Source of the DNA: Spirochaetales bacterium
GTDB taxonomy: Bacteria; Spirochaetota; Spirochaetia; DSM-2461
Direction of reading: 5' to 3'
DNA: 64,000 nucleotides
Assembly (NCBI GenBank): GCA_028533045.1
Contig: JAQQAP010000008.1
Span: 248,001-312,000 of the forward strand
Shown here: positions 15,512-23,732 of the stretch, one piece after another
Layout: every line of letters starts with the position of its first letter
How positions within the stretch are numbered: position 1 is the first letter of the stretch
Notes under the pieces: model-generated
What the model saw: only the letters and a program-made list of their open reading frames with translations
The model's database searches: none
Told to the model about the DNA's origin: nothing
Translations under genes and position numbers: made by a program

Positions 15512-16866
15512 ATAGATTCTGTCGGCGGTAGTATTTTTTTTGATTCCCTTTTAACCGCAAAAAAGGAGAGTACCCCCAGGGCAATAAAGCTGATGAGTAT
15601 GGCCAGGAAGACTCCGTTTAATCCTAACAGGCCCGGCAGCAGATAGGCGAGGGGGACCGCTACTACGCCTATCTGGAAAAGGGATAATCCCCCGGCCAGA
15701 AAGGGTTTGTGGTAGACGTTGAGTACGGAGGCGGCGACTTGTCCGCAGCCATAGAGGCCGTAGCCAATCGGGACTATCATCAGGTAGGCCGCAGCGGTAT
15801 GGCGGACGGTGGGGTCGTCATTAAAGAAGCCTGCGAGATAGCGGCCGGTAAAGAACAGGATGAGGGCCGCCAGAATTCCGCCGATGTGGGAGAACTGGCG
15901 CATCCGGCGGATGCCTTTTTGGGCGCGGTCATAGTTCTGGGCCCCCAGGTTTTGCCCCACGAAAACCGCCGCTGTCACAGCCAGGGCGCTAAAAAGGGCC
16001 AGAACCACCCCTTCTATTTTTGCCGCCACCCCAAAGCCGGCTACCGCTTCGTGTCCGTAACCGGCCAAAATGGACGTAAATATGGCCGTTCCCAGGGGCA
16101 GAATGGCTTTAATTGCCGAATTGGGAAGGCCAATGTGAAAGAGGGCTTTCCAGGTCTTCCATACTTTGCCGGGAGTAAGGCCGCGAAAGGTAATCAGTTT
16201 TTCTCTGAATATTTGAATAAGGAAGGAGACTATCGTTGCGATGGCACGGGAAAGCAGGGTGGCTACGGCAGCGCCGGCTATACCCATCTCCGGGAAGGGG
16301 CCTATGCCAAAGATGAGAATGGGGTCCATGACGGCGTTGACCACTGCTACGGTAAGCATGACAAAGGCGGGGGTAAAGGTGTCTCCCAGGCCGCGGAGAA
16401 TAGAGTCGCTTAACATGGGGATAACCATGAAGGCGGTGCCTGCGTACCAGATTCGCATATAGGATTTGATGTAGGGCATCAGCTCCTCTCCGGCGCCGAG
16501 CAAGCGGAAAACCGGCTCTATCGTAACGTGGCCTATAAGCCCCAGCAGGGCAGCCAGTGATATGCCCAGTATGAGGGAGGAGGTGGCCAGTAGTTTTTCC
16601 TCTTCCCTGTTCTGGTTTCCCACAGCCCGGGAAAAGAGGGTCATTGAACCCACGCCTATCCCAAAGACCAGACTGTTTATTACCATGACTACGGGGAAGG
16701 TAAAGGAGATGGCTGCCAATTCCAGGGCGCCCAGTCGGCCGACGAAGTAGGTATCCACCACATTGAAGATCATGAGGCCCAGCATACCCACTATGGAGGG
16801 AATGGTTAGGCGGATGATGGTTTTTGATAGGGGGCCGGTTAGGATGGCCTGGCGTTTTTCTTGCAT
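15508..16866 (-). CDS. MATE-family multidrug/metabolite exporter
   Basis: 452 residues with twelve hydrophobic helices in two MatE repeats. The N-terminal IVGMLGLMIFNVVDTYFVGRLG and SFTFPVVMVINSLVFGIGVG are typical. The second half has GFGVAAKIEGVVLALFSALA and VAASVLNVYHKPFLAGGLSL. MATE proteins exchange Na+ or H+ for cationic drugs or metabolites. The gene starts 31 nt downstream of the sensor-kinase region read in the same direction. No regulator is adjacent, so the substrate is open. Confidence 0.93.
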   Translation of the reverse strand: MQEKRQAILTGPLSKTIIRLTIPSIVGMLGLMIFNVVDTYFVGRLGALELAAISFTFPVVMVINSLVFGIGVGSMTLFSRAVGNQNREEEKLLATSSLILGISLAALLGLIGHVTIEPVFRLLGAGEELMPYIKSYMRIWYAGTAFMVIPMLSDSILRGLGDTFTPAFVMLTVAVVNAVMDPILIFGIGPFPEMGIAGAAVATLLSRAIATIVSFLIQIFREKLITFRGLTPGKVWKTWKALFHIGLPNSAIKAILPLGTAIFTSILAGYGHEAVAGFGVAAKIEGVVLALFSALAVTAAVFVGQNLGAQNYDRAQKGIRRMRQFSHIGGILAALILFFTGRYLAGFFNDDPTVRHTAAAYLMIVPIGYGLYGCGQVAASVLNVYHKPFLAGGLSLFQIGVVAVPLAYLLPGLLGLNGVFLAILISFIALGVLSFFAVKRESKKILPPTESI

Positions 16867-16897
16867 GTTCAGGGTGTATCACAAAAGGAATCAGCTG

Positions 16898-19078
16898 TCA
16901 ACGAAGGGGAGTTTCCAGGGGCAGTCTTATTCGGAAAAGAGAACCCTTGCCCTCTTCGCTCTTAACGGTAACCGTTCCCCCTAAACTGTGGATGATCCCC
17001 CGGGCGGAGGAGAGGCCCATCCCTTTTTTCCCCTCTTCCTGTTTGGTTGAGAAAAAGGGGTCGAAAATCCGTTCCTGCAGCTCCCGGCTAATCCCTTTTC
17101 CCGTATCGGATATTTCCAGGACATACCAGGATTGTCCGTCACGATCCTCACGTTGGGATCGCATGGTCAGGACACCTCCTTCGGTCATGGCTTCCCAGCC
17201 GTTACGGGCGATGTTCATTATAGCCATATGGAGTTGCTCCCGGTTTCCTGTTATGTAGTAATCCTCATCGCTTAACTCCCCTTGCAAGGTGTATTTTTTT
17301 TCGTCCTCTGTGGCGAGTTCTTCATACATATTTTTTATCAGTTCGCTAAGGCAAAAGCAGGTCTTTTTCTTTAGGTCGTGATTGGTCAATGCCATTAACT
17401 GTTCCGTTAGTGAGGCTGAATCTGCGCTTGCTTTGAGAATGATATCCAGGGCTTCTATTAGGTGAGGATCGTCCGGCTTCTCCTGAAGGCAGAGGTCGGC
17501 ATATCCCATAATCATGGTCAGTTTATTGTTGAAATCATGGGCGATCCCTCCGGCAATCTGGCTTATGGTCTTTTGCTTAACCTCTTCCCGGGTTTGCAGC
17601 TCTATCTCTTTCTGGAGGGTTATATCGTCAATTATCCAAACGATTCCCTTATTCGGATCGGGAGGGATTTTCTTATCTATTGTTTTTCCCGTTACTTTAA
17701 AACATCTCTTGTCGCCCTTGAGCATGGCCGCCGTTATCTCCCGGGAAACCAGACCTTCTGTGAGAAGTGTTTCTATGCCTATGGCCTCGAAAACGGTTTG
17801 CTGGTCATGGACCAGAGGGAGAATATCAATCGTTTTCCCCACCGCATCTTTTGGGGAAGAGAAGCCAAAAAGCTCGCAGAACTTTGGGTTAACCCGGCTT
17901 AAAATATGATTTTTTCCCATGAAGACGATACCCACATTGGAGTGCATAAATATGGCCGAGGTTTCCATAAGAGCCCGCTCTGTCTTTTCAAAGGCCAGGC
18001 GAAGTTTACGTTGGAAGCTGTTTAGCTTTTTGATATTCAGACGGGCAAGAAGGAGAAAAAGAAGGAGAATCAGGGCGACCAAAATCAGGATTTCCCTAAT
18101 GTAGGTGATGTAGAAGGGCACCGGTTTATTTACAAATGTTATGGAGTTGTTGCGTCTGGAGACTCTAAGGCGGAATTTTTTCATTATTTGCCAATCCATA
18201 AAACATGAGGTGGTGCGGTAATCGTCTCCGAAGGCGCCCTTGTCTATATAGTCGGTCAGGGCTCGGAACATTTCCGCCCCCGAAGTTTTCCCGTCAATCA
18301 TTATGCCCCCGGCGCAACCGGTTCCTATGATCGAGTTCCAAAAACTATAGATGGGGATAGGCGATATTTCCGCCAACTCTCCTACCGCGTCCCGGGGAAT
18401 CAAGGTGTTTCCCTCTTCGTCCCAAAAGAAGGGGGTATAGAAGGCAATGCTGTCTGTCTTCTGTTTTTTCAACTGTTCCTTTATGTCTTCCATATTGTGG
18501 AATTCCAATACGGTCAGAGGAATGCCACGCTCTTCCATAAGCGATTCCAGGCCCTTTTTAACTTTCTGGAAATTGGGGGAGTCCTGATAGAGAAGTACAG
18601 CTTGCCGGGTATGAGGATTCTGAGCCAGGGCCATGTCCAGAGTTTGGGATATGCTCACTTCGTAGCCTGCTTCGAGCAGTTCTATACCCGGCTGAGGTTC
18701 CAGATAGCTAGTCGTATAGATAACACGGGGATAAATGTCCCTAAAGAAGGGATCCTCATAGGTAAAGAGTGCGGCCTGGGTGGATTCGGCGATAACACCG
18801 TCGAATTCTATATTCCTGTATTTATTAGCAAGATAGGCGGACCACTCCTCATTGTCCATTGAATCTTTCAGGCGCATAAAATCCATGTTTTCGAAATACA
18901 GTTCCACCTTGCTTTCATAAAGGCTTCGTCCTTCCTGTATGCCTTCGGAAAGATTTTTAACCCAGGTAAGGTCTCTGTGATAGGAATTCATTATAAGAAT
19001 ATGTTTTACATCGTCCCGGGCGGTCAGGGGGAAGGAGAGAATGATAAATAACAGATAGAAGAGATATTTTCGAAACAC
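16898..19078 (-). CDS. sensor histidine kinase with substrate-binding-protein-like sensor domain
   Basis: 726 residues from a GTG with GAGAGGA upstream. A signal-anchor or cleaved signal covers residues 1-20. Residues 22-300 look like the ABC_sub_bind fold (HILIMNSYHRDLTWVKNLSE, and DGVIAESTQAALFTYEDPFF). One transmembrane helix lies at 322-346, a PAS domain at about 372-490, then HisKA with H514 in QIAGGIAHDFNN, and HATPase_c to the end (ISDTGKGISRELQERIFDPF). No receiver domain and no response-regulator gene are nearby. It is transcribed in the same direction as the tct operon but is separated from it by a strong terminator. It may sense a small periplasmic ligand directly. Confidence 0.88.
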   Translation of the reverse strand: MFRKYLFYLLFIILSFPLTARDDVKHILIMNSYHRDLTWVKNLSEGIQEGRSLYESKVELYFENMDFMRLKDSMDNEEWSAYLANKYRNIEFDGVIAESTQAALFTYEDPFFRDIYPRVIYTTSYLEPQPGIELLEAGYEVSISQTLDMALAQNPHTRQAVLLYQDSPNFQKVKKGLESLMEERGIPLTVLEFHNMEDIKEQLKKQKTDSIAFYTPFFWDEEGNTLIPRDAVGELAEISPIPIYSFWNSIIGTGCAGGIMIDGKTSGAEMFRALTDYIDKGAFGDDYRTTSCFMDWQIMKKFRLRVSRRNNSITFVNKPVPFYITYIREILILVALILLLFLLLARLNIKKLNSFQRKLRLAFEKTERALMETSAIFMHSNVGIVFMGKNHILSRVNPKFCELFGFSSPKDAVGKTIDILPLVHDQQTVFEAIGIETLLTEGLVSREITAAMLKGDKRCFKVTGKTIDKKIPPDPNKGIVWIIDDITLQKEIELQTREEVKQKTISQIAGGIAHDFNNKLTMIMGYADLCLQEKPDDPHLIEALDIILKASADSASLTEQLMALTNHDLKKKTCFCLSELIKNMYEELATEDEKKYTLQGELSDEDYYITGNREQLHMAIMNIARNGWEAMTEGGVLTMRSQREDRDGQSWYVLEISDTGKGISRELQERIFDPFFSTKQEEGKKGMGLSSARGIIHSLGGTVTVKSEEGKGSLFRIRLPLETPLR

Positions 19079-19133
19079 AGATCCTCTCCCGGATGTCTTT
19101 AAGTTTAATTGATAGAAGGGGCATATGCAAATA

Positions 19134-19163
19134 AGAAAAAAGGGATCGTCGAAACGATCCCTT
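19134..19163 (-). terminator. rho-independent terminator of the tct operon
   Basis: Read on the minus strand, AAGGGATCGT pairs perfectly with ACGATCCCTT around a TTCG tetraloop, followed by a T-run (19139-19134). It lies 24 nt after the tctA stop. Confidence 0.93.
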
Positions 19164-19186
19164 ATAAAAACAATTCAGACAGCCTT

Positions 19187-20704
19187 CTAGGCTTGAGGTT
19201 CTTCCGCCGTTTCCTCCGCGGCTTTTTTATCCATTTTAACTAGTCGTCGGTAGCTACTGATAATAACGAAAACGGCGAGTACCAGGAAAAGCACGCTTAT
19301 GGGCCGGGTAAAGAAAATCGCCGGGTTTCCGTGGGAAAGCATAAGGGCGCGGCGCATGTTCTGTTCCGCCATCGGGCCAAGGATCAGGGCCAGCAGAATG
19401 GGGGAGACGGAGAAGCCGCCGTACTCCATAAAGTAGGCCAGGATTCCAATGACAAGGGCCAGTCCCACATCAAAGAAGCTGAAACGCATGGCGTAGGAGC
19501 CCATGATACAGAGCAGGAAGATAACAGGCGTCAGCACCTTGCGGTCGATGTTGATGAGCCGGGCGAAGAGCCGTGAACCGCTCAGTCCGATGATGAGCAG
19601 GGCCAGCTGACAGAGGATCATACCGGCAAAAATGGGGTACACGATGTCCAGGTGGTCCCTAAAAAGGAGGGGCCCCGGCTGGAGTCCGTGAATGGTCAAA
19701 GCTCCAAGCAGTACGGCGGTTACCGCGTCTCCCGGGATACCCAGAGTCAGCATGGGGATCATCGCTCCCCCGGTGGCGCCGTTATTGGCCGCTTCCGGCG
19801 CAGCAATTCCTTCCAGGGCGCCGTTACCGAATTCTTCCGGGTGTTTGGAGGTTCTGCGCGCTTCTCCGTAGGCGATAAAGGCGGCAATATCGCAGCCCAG
19901 ACCCGGTACGGAACCGATAAAGGCTCCCAGGGTCCCCGACTTAATCATAGTGGGGATGAGCTTGAGGGTCTCCTTACCCTTGGGGAGAATTTTGCCCACA
20001 TTCGATTTGATGTGGGGAATGATCTCCATCTTTTCGATGTTACGGAACACCTGGGCAAAGCCGAAGAGACCGATGAGGGCGGGAATAAAGGTAATTCCTC
20101 CCAGCAGGTTTTGGTTGCCAAAGGCGAATCGGGGGACACCGGAGAGGGGGTCAAAGCCGATGGTGGTCAGGATGAGACCGAACAGGGCCGAGATGACTCC
20201 CTTAATCAGGGATTTGCCCGAGATAGAGACGATCATGGAAAGGCCGAAGATGGCCAGGGCGAAAAATTCGGGGGGACCGAATTTCAGTCCGACCTTGGCG
20301 ATCTGGGGAGAGAGAAAGGACATGATGATGGCTCCGATCGTACCGCCCGCGAAGGAGGCTATCGTGGCGATCCCAATGGCCTTCCCCGCTTCTCCTCTCT
20401 GGGAAAGGGGGTGCCCGTCCAGCAGAGTGGCCGCAGCCGCAGGAGTGCCGGGGGTTCGAATCAGGATACCCGAAATAGAACCGCCGTAGATTCCTCCGGA
20501 AAAGATCCCCATGAGCATGAGGAGTCCCTGAATGGGGGGCATGCTAAAGGTAAAGGGAATCAGCAGGGCACAACCCATGGTGGCTGTAAGGCCGGGGAGG
20601 GAGCCCAGAATAATTCCCGATGTGACGCCTATGACGATAAAAATCAGGCTTACCGGATTGGTAAAGATGGTCTGGAAGGCATCAAGTAAATACATAAAGC
20701 TCAT
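19187..20704 (-). CDS. tctA: tripartite tricarboxylate transporter, large membrane subunit
   Basis: 505 residues with about twelve helices. The family signatures are present: GSLPGLTATMGCALLIPFTF, YGGSISGILIRTPGTPAAAA, SVPGLGCDIAAFIAYGEARR, and GIPGDAVTAVLLGALTIHG. TctA forms the translocation pore of TTT transporters, driven by an ion gradient. The C-terminus has a charged tail. The start overlaps the tctB stop by one base (TAATG), so the genes are coupled. Together with tctB and tctC it forms a complete transporter. Confidence 0.95.
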   Translation of the reverse strand: MSFMYLLDAFQTIFTNPVSLIFIVIGVTSGIILGSLPGLTATMGCALLIPFTFSMPPIQGLLMLMGIFSGGIYGGSISGILIRTPGTPAAAATLLDGHPLSQRGEAGKAIGIATIASFAGGTIGAIIMSFLSPQIAKVGLKFGPPEFFALAIFGLSMIVSISGKSLIKGVISALFGLILTTIGFDPLSGVPRFAFGNQNLLGGITFIPALIGLFGFAQVFRNIEKMEIIPHIKSNVGKILPKGKETLKLIPTMIKSGTLGAFIGSVPGLGCDIAAFIAYGEARRTSKHPEEFGNGALEGIAAPEAANNGATGGAMIPMLTLGIPGDAVTAVLLGALTIHGLQPGPLLFRDHLDIVYPIFAGMILCQLALLIIGLSGSRLFARLINIDRKVLTPVIFLLCIMGSYAMRFSFFDVGLALVIGILAYFMEYGGFSVSPILLALILGPMAEQNMRRALMLSHGNPAIFFTRPISVLFLVLAVFVIISSYRRLVKMDKKAAEETAEEPQA

Positions 20705-21180
20705 TAGAACCCTCCCGTAATGGCCCGGATGAGGATTCCCTCGGGGAGGGGAATCTTGAGGAAAAAGTAAAATATACCGTATACGGCCAGGTTGACCGCC
20801 ACACAGTTGATTATTCGTTTAACAAGACCCTTTTGGCCGATGAATGTCATAAGGACAAAGAGGAAGGCCAGGGTGGAAAGGAAAAAGCCGAATACCTGCA
20901 TGAGTAAAAGGTAGGCTATAGCTATTCCCAAGGTGATGCTGGAGCGGATAAAGCCTTTTTTATCGATGGTCTCCTTGAGGGGGCGTGATTTCCCCTTTAC
21001 TGCTTGTACAATGAGGAGGATCGATGTGACGAAAAGGCCCACCGCCAAAACCTGGGGAAAAAAGTTGGGTCCGTACTGAAAAACGCCGGCTCCCTTATAC
21101 TGATTGGCGTATAAAAAAACTATCAAACTGAAGAGGGCCAAGGCGGACCCCGCTCCTATGTCGATGCGTTTGCTATTCAT
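20704..21180 (-). CDS. tctB: tripartite tricarboxylate transporter, small membrane subunit
   Basis: 158 residues with four hydrophobic helices, the normal size and topology for TctB (GAGSALALFSLIVFLYANQY, and AIAYLLLMQVFGFFLSTLAF). TctB is poorly conserved in sequence. The call rests on topology, length and its position between tctC and tctA. It pairs with TctA in the inner membrane. Confidence 0.9.
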   Translation of the reverse strand: MNSKRIDIGAGSALALFSLIVFLYANQYKGAGVFQYGPNFFPQVLAVGLFVTSILLIVQAVKGKSRPLKETIDKKGFIRSSITLGIAIAYLLLMQVFGFFLSTLAFLFVLMTFIGQKGLVKRIINCVAVNLAVYGIFYFFLKIPLPEGILIRAITGGF

Positions 21181-21234
21181 TTTGTTCTCCGTGGAAAAGG
21201 TCCCCCGCCCGGTGAGGACAGGGAACCTAAGGGT

Positions 21235-22209
21235 TTATTTAAGGAGTCCTACCGACTCAATAGTAGGCGTTAATACGTCTTCCATATTGGAAAGGAAACC
21301 TTCAAATCCGGCGGCATCTTCGTAAACGAGAACCAGTCCCACTTCGTCACAGAAAGCTCTGAACTCGGGGTCGTCAAACATTTTTTTGAAACCTTCTTCC
21401 AGGATAGCTACACGTTCTGCGGGAACACCCTTGGGAAGGGCGAGGCCTCTCCAGTCAAGAACGGGAGCTTTGATATCGTAACCGGCTTCTACGAGGGTGG
21501 GGATTTCGGGAGCGGCGGGCTCTTCAACAACGTTGTTTACACAGAGAACCTTAACTTCCCCTGCTTCGTAAAGCTGCTTGATTTCGGCAATACCGGCAAC
21601 ACCTACATCTACGTGGCCGCCGAGGACGGCGGAACGGGCGGGAGCGGCCCCATCGAAGGGGACGTAGTTGAGTTCTACACCCTGCTCGGTGGCGAAGGAA
21701 GCGGCGGAAAGGTGCTTGTCTCCACCGGCTCCGGTATGTCCCAGAGATACTTTTCCGGGATTGGCTTTGGCGTAATCAATCAGGTCTTTGAGAGTGTCCC
21801 ACTGGGAGTCAGCCTTTACATAAAGTACGGCGGCGCTCTGGTTAAGCAGCTGGAGCAGCTCAAAATCTTCGTAGGAAAGGTCGGCCAGACCCATCAGCTC
21901 ATAGGTACTGAGACCAAAAGTGATCATACCTACAGTGTAGCCGTCGGCACGGGAGGTGGAGGCGGCAGACATCCCTACTACACCCTGACCACCGGTTTTG
22001 TTAACTACATTTACGTTAACGCCCAGATACTGGTCGGCATTTTTAACGAGGGCCCGGGCAATGGTATCGGTCCCGCCACCGGCAGACCAGGGAACGATAA
22101 GGGTAAGATCCTTGTTGGGGAAATCGCTTGCCCCTTCGCCCTGTCCTTCTGCAAATACTGCTGCGCAGGTCAAGAGAAGAACCGCTAACAATAAAGCCAT
22201 CTTTTTCAT
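21235..22209 (-). CDS. tctC: tripartite tricarboxylate transporter, periplasmic binding protein
   Basis: 324 residues. A signal peptide (MKKMALLLAVLLLTCAAVFA) precedes a Bug/TctC-type binding protein: LTLIVPWSAGGGTDTIARAL, VNKTGGQGVVGMSA, and SLGHTGAGGDKHLSAASFA. These are the loops that hold carboxylate ligands in the family. AAGGAG lies upstream of the ATG. It is co-transcribed with tctB and tctA and preceded by a GlcG-like gene. The ligand is probably an organic acid, not identifiable here. Confidence 0.93.
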   Translation of the reverse strand: MKKMALLLAVLLLTCAAVFAEGQGEGASDFPNKDLTLIVPWSAGGGTDTIARALVKNADQYLGVNVNVVNKTGGQGVVGMSAASTSRADGYTVGMITFGLSTYELMGLADLSYEDFELLQLLNQSAAVLYVKADSQWDTLKDLIDYAKANPGKVSLGHTGAGGDKHLSAASFATEQGVELNYVPFDGAAPARSAVLGGHVDVGVAGIAEIKQLYEAGEVKVLCVNNVVEEPAAPEIPTLVEAGYDIKAPVLDWRGLALPKGVPAERVAILEEGFKKMFDDPEFRAFCDEVGLVLVYEDAAGFEGFLSNMEDVLTPTIESVGLLK

Positions 22210-22241
22210 AAAAAAACTCCTTAAAGTATATTCTTCCTATG

Positions 22242-22715
22242 TCAGTCCAAATAGGGTGACATGGGATTTTCCGATTTAAACTTTTGATACTCCGCCTGGG
22301 CCAGCTGCTGAATAGCCACAGCCATCAAACCGCATACCAGTACATCGTACCAGCCTTCCACACCACTGGCTCCGACGATCACTCCTTCGTGCTCGAAGGA
22401 ACCGTAAAAGGCCACATCTCCCGTTTTAAGGGTGGCCGGAGCTATAAGATGCTTGTGTACATTGCTTTTCCCGTCACGCCAGGCCTGTTTAGCCTTGCCC
22501 CGGGCCAAATCGTCATAGGGATTGGCCCAGCCGCTCTTGTCGGTGAGGGAAAATTCCGCCAGGATAGCTTCCTCGAAGCTCGCTTCCCAGGGTTTAACGG
22601 CGGGATTCATCACAACGATATGCATGTCCTCTCTTTTTGCCTTCTCTTTGAGAAGTTTCTTGATGGACGGTTCGAGCAGTTCGTAAGCCTGCTCTGCGAT
22701 ATTTTTAAGATCCAT
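22242..22715 (-). CDS. GlcG/HbpS-like small protein
   Basis: 157 residues from the ATG at 22715, with AAGGAG 7 nt upstream; an earlier in-frame ATG at 22739 has no such site. The C-terminal half (EGVIVGASGVEGWYDVLVCG and AVAIQQLAQAEY) resembles the GlcG/HbpS fold (DUF336 type), where a glycine-rich strand precedes a long helix. Family members are linked to heme binding or to glycolate and propanediol metabolism. It heads the tctCBA operon 32 nt before tctC, so it may process or sense the imported acid. Confidence 0.7.
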   Translation of the reverse strand: MDLKNIAEQAYELLEPSIKKLLKEKAKREDMHIVVMNPAVKPWEASFEEAILAEFSLTDKSGWANPYDDLARGKAKQAWRDGKSNVHKHLIAPATLKTGDVAFYGSFEHEGVIVGASGVEGWYDVLVCGLMAVAIQQLAQAEYQKFKSENPMSPYLD

Positions 22716-22739
22716 AAAATCTCTCCTTAAATAAATCAT

Positions 22740-23031
22740 AGTAGATGGGTTGGGAAAATGAAAATAATTTAGTCAATTTTGTTTTCATAGAAGAGTCCTT
22801 GCCTATTCATAAAATACTAGTAATTTTGTTTTATTTCTTGGTATATATCGAAGATGGGTTGGTTAATATGTGCAAATTAGGCGGGTTGGGAATCTTACTG
22901 TTGATCAAATCGTTGATAATTTTCGTCACCATCGAATATTAGATATAGATTTTCTTGTTCTGTGGATTTAAAAAGAAAGCGTTCTTATTAGAAAACACCT
23001 ACTATCTTATAATAATAATTTCCTTTTTGAA
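22740..23031. other. AT-rich intergenic region
   Basis: No convincing gene is seen here. A 65-codon reading on the plus strand (22745-22942) has no ribosome binding site and reads through three loose copies of a GGGTTGG motif (about 22746, 22855 and 22882). The composition turns sharply AT-rich here, marking the left edge of the accessory island. Confidence 0.5.
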
Positions 23032-23346
23032 TTATATTAATCCTTCGTCCACAACCATTTCGTAATGCTTATTAATTTTATTTTTTAAATCGATTTCAAT
23101 TTGATAATAACGAGAAATGCTTAGGACTGAGGTTAAAACATCAAAAACTTCTTTTGTTAAATTTTCTTTATCTGGTTCACCATGTTTTTCAATTTTCCGG
23201 CCTCGTTTTTCAATATTATGAACTGCAGAAGCAAGTTCACCTGATTCTTCAAGTAATCTTGATAAAATCATATAGGGATTTTTATTTCCTGAGAATTTAT
23301 TATTCAATCCATCACATACGCCGTACAATTTCTCAATTTGATCCAT
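23032..23346 (-). CDS. MazG-like nucleotide pyrophosphohydrolase family protein
   Basis: 104 residues, small and AT-rich. RLLEESGELASAVHNIEKRG and EVFDVLTSVLSISRYY match the EExxE...ExxD metal-binding pattern of MazG-like all-alpha NTP pyrophosphohydrolases, with E-E-S-G-E on one helix and E-x-x-D on the next. Such enzymes hydrolyse non-canonical or excess NTPs. It overlaps the preceding truncated antitoxin gene by 43 nt. It lies in the AT-rich island and was probably acquired horizontally. Confidence 0.65.
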   Translation of the reverse strand: MDQIEKLYGVCDGLNNKFSGNKNPYMILSRLLEESGELASAVHNIEKRGRKIEKHGEPDKENLTKEVFDVLTSVLSISRYYQIEIDLKNKINKHYEMVVDEGLI

Positions 23347-23480
23347 GTTTTCCCCTTTTCTATACGAGCATTTTTCAACATTGCTCCAATCTTGAAATTC
23401 TCATATCCGATATCAAATCCTTCAGCAAAGGATTTATCATTTTCTTTTCTTGGATTTATATATTTTTCTAAATCACTCAT
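23304..23480 (-). pseudogene. truncated XRE-type antitoxin remnant
   Basis: 58 residues from the ATG at 23480, with AGGAG 6 nt upstream. The first part (LEKYINPRKENDKSFAEGFD followed by YENFKIGAMLKNARIEKGKT) is the usual N-terminus of HigA-like antitoxins, which leads into a helix-turn-helix. Here the sequence leaves the family immediately after the first helix (WIKLRNCTAY) and stops, so the DNA-binding part is missing. A frameshift or deletion joined it to the start of the MazG-like gene. No toxin gene is seen upstream. Confidence 0.6.
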
Positions 23481-23632
23481 CTGTTTCTCCTTAACCAATC
23501 ATTCTTTCTCTTCTCTGCTAAATTAATCTCGGATTTTGGTGTCTATTGCGTTTTCTTCTGAAAACCGTTTGTGGGATTTATACTATTATTTTTAGGGCAT
23601 GAAATTCTACCGAAAACAACATAACAAAAGTT

Positions 23633-23731
23633 ATGTACACAGCATGTACATATACAATGGAATATGTACAAATATTTGCAAAAAAGGTACATGAATGATT
23701 GATACGTTCAAGAAATGTGATAATATGTACT
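23633..23731. promoter_or_regulatory. GTAC-containing repeats over the fic promoter
   Basis: TGTACA occurs at 23634-23639, 23645-23650 and 23665-23670, with variants GGTACA at 23686 and TGTACT at 23726-23731. The last overlaps the -10 region. A 7-bp inverted repeat, ACATAAC-AAAA-GTTATGT, lies just upstream at 23619-23636. The array is a likely operator. Confidence 0.6.
23699..23726 (+). promoter_or_regulatory. fic promoter (leaderless type)
   Basis: TTGATA (23699-23704), a 16-nt spacer and TAATAT (23721-23726). The -10 box ends 6 nt before the ATG at 23733 and there is no Shine-Dalgarno, so transcription should start at or next to the start codon. Confidence 0.6.
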
Positions 23732-23732
23732 T

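Noticed and set aside
22745..22942. 65-codon plus-strand reading in the AT-rich gap
   Set aside because: It has no ribosome binding site, no family likeness and low-complexity hydrophobic sequence typical of AT-rich DNA.
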